From Ectocarpus siliculosus (lineage: Eukaryota; Sar; Phaeophyceae; Ectocarpales; Ectocarpaceae), in the NCBI GenBank assembly GCA_000310025.1, contig FN649741.1:1632332-1670223 (forward strand): a DNA stretch of 37,892 bases. Direction: 5' to 3'. Every line of letters starts with the position of its first letter. Positions within the stretch are counted from its first letter, which is position 1. Shown piece after piece: positions 12,701 through 21,300 of the stretch. The notes under the pieces were generated by a model, which saw only the letters and a list, made by a program, of their open reading frames with translations, made no database searches and was not told the DNA's origin. Position numbers and translations under genes: made by a program.

Positions 12701-14769
12701 NNNNNNNNNNNNNNNNNNNNNNNNNNNNNNGCGGGGGGGGGGGGGGGGGAGGGGTCACCTGCATCAAGAACGTGATCACGTCGCCGCTCGCGCCGCAGCC
12801 GAAGCAGTGGTAGGACCCCCTGGAGTCGTCCACAGAGAAGGAAGGCGTCCGGTCCTCGTGGAAGGGGCAGCACCCCACCATCCCCCGTCCCGCCGGCTTC
12901 ATCTCCACGTGCCTTCACGGGTGAAAAACGGGAAGGGAGGTAATAAGCAGGAGTAGTAAGACAACGCGCTTGAGCCGGGATTCGAGGATGCTGGATACGC
13001 GTGAACGTGTACTTGCATATCGCACAAACTCAGCCCATGAGATGCAACCCCTGCTGGGCGGAGGCCGTCAGACTGCATGGACAAGGACGCCAACAAGAGG
13101 TGCCGCCGAAGAACTATTGGGACGCGGCGGCGGCATGCTTGCGATGACACACACAACCAGCGGTAGAATAGCTTTTCTCCTCTTTGCAACCGGCGGGGCA
13201 ACTGCAGACGCAACAGAAAAAATGAAGCAGCACAAGCACACGCATGCTACACGCCTCTTTTTCTAGGTCAAATTGAAGGTGTTTGATGTGTGCTGGTGAA
13301 CACTGAAAGCCACGGCCGTATATGTGGAACCGTTAGCCGGCGAACCGTAGACAGCGTGCCAGCAGCAGACTACACGACACAACAGCAGCCACGTGCACTA
13401 CAAGCTTTGGGCGTTGTCGTCGTGCGTTGTTGCGTGACCACCAGTCTAACAATGAAGTCAGTCACCTCGCGGTGTGAGCGTCAAACGGCAGGGGTTGGCG
13501 CCAACTGACAAACAAGCGGGCGGTGCAAGTGTCTGGGTACAGCAGTACTACAGCACCAGCGCCCCATGTTCTGCTTGCGGCGAACTTTGCCTATTTTGGG
13601 GCAGCAGCCCACCACCAAAGCAGCTAACCCAGCAGTCAGCAAGCTCGTTCATAATCCTTGGGGGACTCAGAAAGGTCCCGCACGCCAACATACGCACCAC
13701 GGTAGTAGTGCCGCCACCCTACACCGCTACACGTACCAGTGGCACACCGAGTCCAACGAAACATGTCCACGACATATGTTTTTCAACAAGACGGGCATGA
13801 ATCGACGATCGTCTCCAATCGCGGCCTGGATTTACCGTCATGCACATAGGCACCAAACCTCAATCTTTCCCGATAGCAAAGCGCAACCCTTTCCCCGGGT
13901 GCCGTCAGGCCTACCCCTAAAACCTGGTGAGCATGAGGGGGGTGAGGCGGGCCCAGCGGGAAAGAAGCGTTACCGTGTGATGGCGTGGTTTCTCACGTGG
14001 CGTTAGAACTATGGTACTACAGCAGTAGCATGCGATCGCATTCGTACCTACAATGCTAGCGGTGGTGCGTTTGAAGCGCACCGACGCTGATCTCTGCGCC
14101 GCTACGTGCATCACCCCCACACCCAAGCAGCAACCACACCAAAGCCACACCCACTACTCACTGGCCGATGACTTCGGTGATGCTGGTGGAAGCCCGGATA
14201 AGATCCAGGGTCTCGTCGGTGATGTGTCTACTGGGACCAAACGGCTTCCGTCCTCCTCCTCCTCCGCCGCCACCCTCCTTTCGCTGCTGCACGCTCCCCC
14301 GCGGCTGCCCGGCCGCTAGCTCCACCCTTTGAGGAAGCCTGGACTGCTGAGGACCTCTCCCGCCGCCCGCGGCGGGAGCGGCATCGCCGGGTCGATCGTT
14401 ACCGGCTGCCGCCGCACTCAACGGCGCCACGGCGCGAGGTCTACTAGGTGGTAGTCGGCGCCGGCGCCGGCCTGTGCACTCTTGGCCGCTGGAAGCTGCG
14501 CTTGTTCCGAACCCGCTGCTACTCGTTGGTAGGGCGCACCACGACGACGAGCGGGGTTGCTGCTGCTGCTGCTGCGCGCGGTGCAGCAGTCGACGGGAGG
14601 AGCCTGCTGCTGCCGTACGCGGCGGAGGGCCGCACAGGAAGGCCTCGGCTGCCTTCGGGGTCGTCGTCGTCGCGACGAGGGAGGTGGTGGCTGCCGCCGC
14701 TGCCGCCGCTGCCGTCGCCAGGCGCAAGGAGCGGCGCACGCCAGTGCGAGCCTCCGGTGCGCTCCTCAT
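3499..14769 (-). CDS. dnaG: Plastid-targeted bacterial-type DNA primase (DnaG-like), 15 exons
   Basis: DnaG makes the RNA primers for DNA replication and normally works with the replicative helicase DnaB. The inferred exons, in transcript order, are 14769-14162, 12912-12759, 11949-11726, 11349-11244, 10901-10821, 10558-10451, 10199-9927, 9548-9412, 8705-8519, 7696-7480, 7094-6691, 6273-5713, 5564-5502, 5217-4939 and 4542-3499 (stop TGA). Every junction is GT-AG with matching phase, and the total is 4446 nt, 1481 codons. The order of signatures is CHC2 zinc finger, RNA polymerase core, TOPRIM, C-terminal region, as in bacterial DnaG (about 580-650 aa). The extra length is an N-terminal pre-sequence of about 195 aa and a long low-complexity tail. 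The start at 14769 is chosen because it gives a clean signal peptide; an in-frame GTG lies 24 nt upstream. Red-lineage algae are known to use nuclear-encoded DnaG in plastids, which fits. The small 63-nt exon 5564-5502 is the least certain. Confidence 0.9.
5713..7696 (-). other. Primase exons 10-12: post-TOPRIM helices and probable helicase-binding-like region
   Basis: Exon 10 (7696-7480) starts [20 protein letters not shown] and resembles the DnaG segment just after TOPRIM. Exon 11 (7094-6691) has basic helices ([15 protein letters not shown]), a Gln-rich run, and then basic and Trp-containing helices. Exon 12 (6273-5713) has [20 protein letters not shown] followed by a helix with RQWLFNAL, which I read as the leucine-rich 'L-L-x3-HP' repeat of the DnaG C-terminal helicase-binding domain. 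A Gly/Ala/Pro-rich insert follows. The helicase-binding assignment is inference from pattern, not a match I could compute. Confidence 0.6.
8519..8705 (-). other. Primase exon 9: TOPRIM DGD metal-binding motif
   Basis: The exon begins by completing an Arg codon and encodes [20 protein letters not shown], in which Asp576 and Asp578 are the TOPRIM metal-binding aspartates. It then gives [20 protein letters not shown], equivalent to the conserved 'P-x-G-x-DP' segment of DnaG. With Glu530 in the previous exon the catalytic acidic set appears complete, so the primase should be active. Confidence 0.9.
8723..8875. repeat. (CAG)n-type imperfect microsatellite in primase intron
   Basis: Runs of CAG with AAG, GAA and CAA interruptions cover about 150 bp. 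In the transcript (minus strand) this reads as CTG/CTT and sits immediately upstream of the exon 9 acceptor at 8706, so it may act as part of the pyrimidine tract. Open frames of poly-Gln or poly-Ala through it are not coding. Confidence 0.85.
9725..9776. repeat. (GA)n dinucleotide repeat in primase intron
   Basis: A GA run with a few interruptions. It reads (CT)n in the primase transcript and lies in the intron between exons 7 and 8, about 180 nt before the acceptor. Confidence 0.85.
10713..10750. repeat. Short dispersed tRNA-like (SINE-like) fragment
   Basis: GGCCAATGGTCTAACAACTA with a following AAGGTATGC resembles the D-arm / box A of a tRNA. The 13-mer GGCCAATGGTCTA recurs at about 37790-37802, and a variant of the second half (CCTAACAGCTAAGGCACGC) occurs near 37855. 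The fragment is small and could be chance; it lies inside a primase intron. Confidence 0.3.
10949..11037. repeat. (AAC)n/(AAT)n/(CCA)n microsatellite in primase intron
   Basis: AAC and AAT triplets with a short CCA block. In the primase transcript this is GTT/ATT, starting about 50 nt upstream of the exon 5 acceptor. More AAC triplets recur at about 11098-11140. Confidence 0.85.
12365..12730. other. Assembly gap (100 N) with low-quality flank
   Basis: N runs from 12631 to 12730. The sequence from 12365 to 12630 is made of stuttering homopolymers, like the start of the window, and is probably unreliable read-end sequence. It lies in the primase intron between exons 2 and 3, so the coding sequence is not affected, but the intron length is unknown. 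Confidence 0.9.
12759..12912 (-). other. Primase exon 2: CHC2 zinc-binding domain
   Basis: The exon completes the split Gln codon and encodes [20 protein letters not shown] followed by a conserved TPSF segment and [18 protein letters not shown]. The likely zinc ligands are Cys218, His221, Cys239 and Cys242, spaced as in DnaG (C-x2-H, then C-x2-C). This is the most diagnostic piece of the gene. It lies only 28 bases from the 100-N assembly gap, which falls in the next intron. Confidence 0.92.
14162..14769 (-). other. Primase exon 1: bipartite plastid pre-sequence and start of mature protein
   Basis: Residues 1-43 have a basic start ([13 protein letters not shown]), an Ala/Thr-rich hydrophobic stretch and the junction KAAEA|FLCG, with Phe44 at the predicted cleavage point. 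This matches the ASAFAP-type motif of stramenopile and other red-derived secondary plastids, where an aromatic residue follows signal-peptide cleavage. The following 110 or so residues are rich in Ser, Arg, Gln and Pro and poor in acid residues, as in a transit peptide. The last part, '[21 protein letters not shown]', is the conserved helix that precedes the zinc finger in DnaG. The exon ends in phase 2 inside the Gln codon at donor GTGAGT. Confidence 0.8.
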
Positions 14770-14992
14770 TGGAGCCGTGGTGGTTCTTCGCACACAAGGC
14801 TACCGCAATTGCTTGCTGCTCGCAGCAAACACATGTCCCCGTTTCGGCCAAGGGGGGCACACAGAGCGGAATATTTCATCTCTTTAGTTCCCCTTCGCGA
14901 TGCCCCCGGTCAACGGCCCCAACGGCCCGCTGTATCTTTTCTGGCTTGTCGTCCGTCTGGGTGGACTCGAACAGCAGCATCGCGAAAGAAGC
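14770..14992. promoter_or_regulatory. Short divergent intergenic region (probable bidirectional promoter)
   Basis: Only about 220 bp separate the proposed start codons of the primase (minus) and the PhoD-like protein (plus); if the upstream in-frame ATG at 14900 is used it is 130 bp. Both genes' 5' UTRs and promoters must overlap here unless an unseen 5' non-coding exon exists. I see no clear TATA box. The call rests on geometry alone. Confidence 0.45.
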
Positions 14993-15091
14993 ATGGGCAA
15001 CATAGAGAGTGGTCCCGAGGGTTCGCTGGGGGCCGTGGACTCCCTGAAGCATCGATTGCAGTCACTCGAGGAGACCATCCGATCCATCGAG
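14993..15091 (+). other. PhoD-like gene exon 1: candidate N-myristoylation start
   Basis: From ATG 14993 the protein begins MGNIESGPEG, with Gly2 and Ser6 as in the N-myristoylation consensus, followed by a short amphipathic helix (LKHRLQSLEETIRSIE). An in-frame ATG at 14900 would add a 31-residue hydrophobic-then-basic extension and remove the myristoylation site. I prefer the second ATG because of the motif. The donor GTAGGT follows a complete codon. Confidence 0.5.
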
Positions 15092-18000
15092 GTAGGTGTA
15101 TATAGATTAGTCTGGGGAGATGGCTATGCGCGGTGTGTATCCAACTACGGCGCATCACGCACCCCCACTATCCCAACCGAGTACATCAATCAAAGCAACG
15201 GAGAGTAGCACCGGCGCGACAACACCCCTGTTGCGGACGCATCTGAGGCGTTGTTGATCAACGAAATAAAGGTTTTACATGTACATTGTTTGACACTATG
15301 GACACCCTATAGTCTACACTTGAGTTTCATTCAAACGAAGTTGGAAAGCACTTCAAAATATTGTGCGGCGCACTGCGAGGGCGACTCTCATTGTTTGACA
15401 CTATGGACACCCTACACTTGAGTTTTCATTCAAACGAGGTTGAAAGCACTTCAGAAATATTGTGCGGTCGCATTGCGAGGGCGACTCCAATCATCCTCCG
15501 CAGCCAGCGACGTATGCTCTCAGCCAATCAACTGGCTCAACAGTAGGACACCACCGCGTCGGACGGCCGTGCACGGACGACTGCTGTTGTGTTGGTCGGT
15601 TCGGGAAATTCAAAATTTCAGGTCGCTCATCAGGATGCCCAAGGTGACCACTTCCCGGCACCCGGCGCAGCGGATATGTGCCTCTACGGTGCTCGCCTGG
15701 TGTGCACGCCTGGCGTACAAGTCCTGACTGGTCCCGTCATCGGCGAAGTTACCGAAAATTCGGCGGTGAGCATTCCATGTGGTTCAATCTTGTAAGATAG
15801 TCAGCACCAACTTCCACCTTTCACCTGGTACTCGATAAATAGCAATAAGCTCGTTCCTGCAGAACACCCCCTTTCAAACCCAAGCGACCACCGTCAGCGA
15901 ATACCCACTCGCACTCCGTGCGTTCATCTCAAGTGTGCCGGTGTTGTACTCACGGTGTTTTTTTCTTCTGCTGCTCATGTCCGCACCGATCGCGCCTTGC
16001 ACCCGTTGTGAGTTCCCTGAGATTAAAATCGTTAAACCCGCGTCCCTTGCACATTCCGCCAACCACCAAACGCACAGGTCGTCCTTCTGGAGGTGGACAT
16101 TGCACCCGAGTTAGGGCCAACGTCCCCAGTAACTTGCCACGTGTCCGTATCAGAGGGTGCCTGCCGAGGCGGTCGCGTTGTTCATTCTACAACTCTTACC
16201 CTACCGTCCCGCCGACCAAGGGCCTTTCGAATAGGTGGGGGAATAAGCAGCGTCATCGGGCCCGGGCGAGTCTTCACCGTGTGCTTCGGTGGAGTTAGCG
16301 CAGAGGATGCCCGTTTTCGCGTTGGAAGGTATCGTGCGAATTGTGATTGCGGGGTAAGCCGCGACGAACATGTAAAATTTGTTCCCTCACTTCGGTGTGT
16401 GTGATACGTGTCCTCGTTCCGATATTCTCACGGGTCTATTCATGATGGCTAGAGAGAGTCGTCCTTGACGGACGTTCGCGAGGTGGGACCCTTGTTAAAG
16501 GCCACCTCCACACTCTCTCTCACACACACACCTCTAGCCTAAGCCTAGTCACAGGATAAACTAATATTTCCTCGCTGCTGGTCGCGCCTCCGCACGTGAC
16601 CACGCCGGTATCGTTCCCAGAACTTTCTTCCTCACCCCGAGCGCCTGCATCCCGTCGAACGACAGGTTTAGGACGCCCGGCACCTGCTTCGAGCCTTGTC
16701 TTGGAGCGATAGCCGTGAGCGGGGATCGCCCGGACCGACTCGCGCCGGGAGAGCCGTCGCTGTGGCGCGTCCTCCGCGAGCGCGTCGCGGTTCCGAGCAT
16801 CGTCCCGGGGAACGTTCCAGGTGCTAGCGGTGAAGGGAAAGAAGGGCACCAGCACTACTTTCCAATCGACGTGGTCTTGCATACCGGTGGTCAGGCGTGG
16901 ATGGCCGACGCCCTCGAGGACGCCTGGGAGCTGCTGAGGAGGCGGGCGATGGAGCCGGTGCTCTGCGCCGACGGCGGGTGGCGGGAGGCGCAGGAAGAGG
17001 CAGACGAATGCCTGCGTGAGGTGAGAGCGGGAGAAAAAACCACCAGTGGATGCGACAGAACGAGGACAACTGTTTCGTTTGGTCTGCTGATGATGAGTAT
17101 AGACTCGCGTGCGATTTTTGTAAGTCTACGGTTGTATGTTTCTTCTCGACCTATCGATCGTTGATGTATCGGAAGAGCGCAAGGAACGCGATCCGCAGAA
17201 CAAGGGTGGTTGCGTCGTCACAGCGCGTGACGTGCCGATGGAAACAAGCGCACACAAAGACCACCCCAACCCTTTGTCCCCTCTTCAACCCAGGCCATCC
17301 GGCGGTCGTGGAACCTCCCGGACAAGCGTGCCGTGCTGTCATCGGTTTCCAACCTCATGGTTTGCGGGGCCGCGGACTTGCACCCCGATTTCGAAGGACA
17401 TTTGGCACGTGTTTCGTTGAAGTCAGGTGACGGTGTCAACGCGGGAATGGGGAGTACAAGACGGGGAATGAGATCGACTCGGGCGTCCGGAAAAGAAAGG
17501 TTGGTGTAGGCAGATGAGACAGCCCAAACAGGCATGTGACAGCCCAAACGGGCAGGTTAACAGTGGGTTACGAAACTTCTGTCCAATTACGTGGAAAAAG
17601 GGTTTGGTTGATCGTTTCTTTTCATGCTCTATTTTCGGCGTGTAGCGCGCCCAGCATACGTATGCTATTTTCTGAACAGAACGATAAACCACACGAAGCA
17701 ACCCAAAAACTACCGAATGCGCTGCGACGGAGGTGAGTTTCTTACGCTACAAGACGCCGGAGAAACATGTGTCCCGCTACGCACCCCATACCATAGTGAC
17801 CCTCGCCAGCACTCGCTGCCTTCGTCATACCTTGCGAAGCACAAGAGACACCAATCCCTCTGTAAAAAGCTGGTCTTCTACACTCCGTCGCCATCAACTC
17901 GGGAAACAAACACATTCTTGGTGCCCTGAAAGCGCAGCTGCCGCACGCTGGAGGAGCTGAGGGTCCCGCGGCTCGAACGACCACCATCCGCGACGAACCG

Positions 18001-18319
18001 GATTGCTTTCCTTCGTCGTAGGTCAGCGTACTGATTTGTTTTGGCTTGTTCCAATGCTCGCGCGCATCACGTGGCGCGGTGATCGTTCTGCGTTGGACAG
18101 GCAAGAAGTCCGGGCCCTTCACGCAGCGGTCCGAGCCTGCCGCCGCGTATTCAGCGAGTACCAAGGCCAGCTCCTGTGGAAGGCGTTGTCGAAGGGAGGG
18201 GTGCGGGGGGGGGGGGACATGGAGGACTTGACCCCGGCTTTCGAGGCAGAGGTGATTGTTGTTGTTGGTGGTGGTGGTGGTGCTGTTGTTTGTTCGTGTT
18301 GTTGTCGTTGTCGTTGTCG

Positions 18320-18357
<38 letters not shown>

Positions 18358-21300
18358 GCTGTTGTTATTGCCTCGCTGCATCATGCCTAGCGCTGTCGCC
18401 ACACGTGAGTCCCGACCACGGATGTAGGATTTCCTTTTCAATGTCGAGGCATGACGTCACTTGTGTGCGGCTCCCTGATATTCTAAAAGTCGACCACATT
18501 TAAAACAGAGGGAATCAAAGACAGATGAGAAAACCCTGCGCTGGTCTGTGGTGGGGGCACTCATACAATGCTAACCTTTGTTAGATACGCTCTCGAACCA
18601 CTATTTTCACATGCTGTTTCCGTTGATGGAAGACTATCGTTGTGTGGGAGAGACCAAAATCGTGGTTTTCGCATATTTGTCAGACGACGGACGAAGGAGA
18701 CCATTCATCGACGAAACGAGCATATGCAGCCAACAAAAATCCGTCTTCTGTGGTGCACCGAAGGGGCTTCCGACTTCCATTGCAACCCCATCCCTGGTTG
18801 CACCTGCCCGAGCGGGGATCGGAGTAGATTCGATCAGGATATATATATCAGGGTATCGACACAACGATCTGCTCAGCGTAAGACCGTGCCGTGCCCCGGG
18901 GGTGCTGTTTTCGTAGCCGATGTGTTCCCTCGAGTAGCACGCGGTCACTATTGGTCCTACAGAAAACAAGCTGCCAAGATCTTTGTTGAGCGCGTTCTGC
19001 AGGAGTACCGCGTGGCGCGACAGTCGCGCTCCTCGCGGGTGCGGTGTTAAGTGGAACCTACGGTCAATGGGGCTGAACAAACAAGGACTTTCCCACCGCA
19101 GCAACACGTCAAAACTTAGAGATGGGACGAACGTGTCGCTACAAGCTGCATGACCGATGATGCTCCGTGGCGCTCGATCAATGTCTGAGGCCGGCAACGA
19201 ACAAGATCGCCCTCACCCCCTCCTCCTTGCGCATTCACGCTCAAACGTGCATTTCCTTGGAATATGTCGGCTGATGCTTGCCCTTATCGGTCGCCGCTGC
19301 CACCTCAGGAGAAAGGCGTGGAAGAGGCCCTCGCCGAGACTCGTCGGGTCGAGCGAGACGAGGCCGTAAAGCAGAAGAAGGTGAAGAGGGCGCGTTTCCT
19401 CCCAGAAAAACGCCCCGTAAGCTTGCCAAGCAGCCCCACGCAGCCCTACCTCCTAAACCTAGAGTCAGGGAAACACTCTCCGCGCGCCTCTTTTGTTTGT
19501 ACTCCCTCCTGCCCGCCTTCCTTGGTCCATAGTTGGAGCGAGAAGAAAACATGGACATCGATGCCAAACTCGGAGAAGCACGGCCAATACGCTGAACTGT
19601 TATCCTGAACGTGGTAGTTTGTGCGAGGAACAAGACACCAGAGTCGGCCACACCATCAATTTAGCACCAACCGGCCGCTCCTCCTCCTCCTGGCATCAGG
19701 TGGCGATGGCAGAGGAGGCTCTTCGCCGAGCCAAGGCGGCGGGTAGCCTCCCCACCGAGGGCGGCCTGCGCGCCGCGGAGGAGAGGATCGACAAGATACG
19801 CAAGCAAGCCAAGGCGGCCAGGGCTGCACGAATTGCCCTGGCCAAGCGCGAGGTCCCAGCTGTGGCGGCGGCGGCGGCGACGCGGGCGTCTCAGGTACGG
19901 GCACGGAGAGTGACTGGCCGCCTCTGGTTGGGCGCGTGATTCTGTGAAAGGACTGTACGTGACCGGAGCACGACGGCAGAACAAGCAACGAGGAAACAGT
20001 ATCCGCACAACTAGGAGAGGAAACGAGCCCCTGTCTCCCGACACGGAGACTTCACACAACGGATCATGTAGTCGGCTACGTACCCGCCCATGTTACGATC
20101 CCTTCTAAGCTGAATAGCAAAATCCAGGGCTCATGCCCAGCACTTTGGCGGAGGTTTTGAAGCACGAACCCGCCGCCATAGAATTCAACTTACGTCGTTC
20201 CACGCTCTGTACCATGTAGTGCTATTGTCCAAGCCACCCATTTTCTCGGAACGAACCAGGTTACGAATACATACATACATATTTTGTCCCAAAAATGAAA
20301 GCCAGAAAGCCTTGAAAAAATCTAGATTAACTGCTGCACCGACAGCTCGGGAGATGCACCGAGTTTCTTACTTTTCGTATGTTAGAACTCAAGGTAGTCA
20401 TTCTTCAAAATATGTTATATTATGACGTTGCGGTTGCGTTATGTGCCTTTTCCAACCACGAAACCGGCGGGGTTTTGCTTCACGTTTCTCCGTGCTCATA
20501 GGGAGGGTTTCTCAACCTGGGTGGGTCGATTGGCCTCGTCCTTCTCGACACCGTGTGGTCGAGGGTGACTTGGGACGGCAAGATCCACCAAGCAGGGGAG
20601 AACTCCCCGCACGGCGTGGACGGGGGCGGCACGGCAGCGGCACCGGAGGCGCCGCCGTTGCTGTCCCCCGGTGCATGGGAGGCTCTTGAGCTCGAGCTGG
20701 GCAGGGACTCTGAGCTAAGGCTCCTGATTGTCGTCATGCGAGTGAGTCTCGCCGGCAATGTGGGGGAAATTGCGGGATGCAGGGGGGAGGGAAGGAGCTT
20801 GATTTTGGAATGGATCAGTTGGTATGGGCAGAAGTTGACGAGTATCTCGTGGGTGCCTACATAGAGCGCCGCTAGCCGGCTGGGCAATGGCCACACACCC
20901 TTTGCTACGTCCTACTGCGGCAGGAACCGAATGCCAGAAATGTTCCTGAACGCGGCGCTCCTGCCTGCCGATCAGTGCAACAGCGGCCGGGAGGTCCTGC
21001 ATAAACTAATGAGGCAACAGGGGGCGGTTATTTCAACACGAGGAAAAGGGGGACCCGACGCTGAATTCGAAACACACCTCACCTACAAAGTCCGAAAGTT
21101 TGGAGGATACTGCGATATAGTACTATGTTGCTCTCATCACAACTAGCTGGTGCTCTGCAACCGGCGCGCGCGGAGAGTCTGGGATCGTCTGCAAAGGCGC
21201 ATTTCCCTCAAGACTCTCATTCGCACTTATTTCTACCCGCCGACGGTTTTTTCGTCCACGGCGCGCAAAGATTGACATACATGCACCTTGCCTCCTCGCC

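Noticed and set aside
18568-19050. Plus-strand 160-codon frame and an antisense 187-codon frame
   Set aside because: They lie inside a PhoD-like intron and resemble nothing I recognise; exons on both sides join in phase without them.
20923-20990. Possible small exon of PhoD-like unit 1 (EPNARNVPERG or MPEMFLNAALLPADQC frame)
   Set aside because: An acceptor is present, but neither frame gives both the right phase and a recognisable motif, so it was left out of the exon list.
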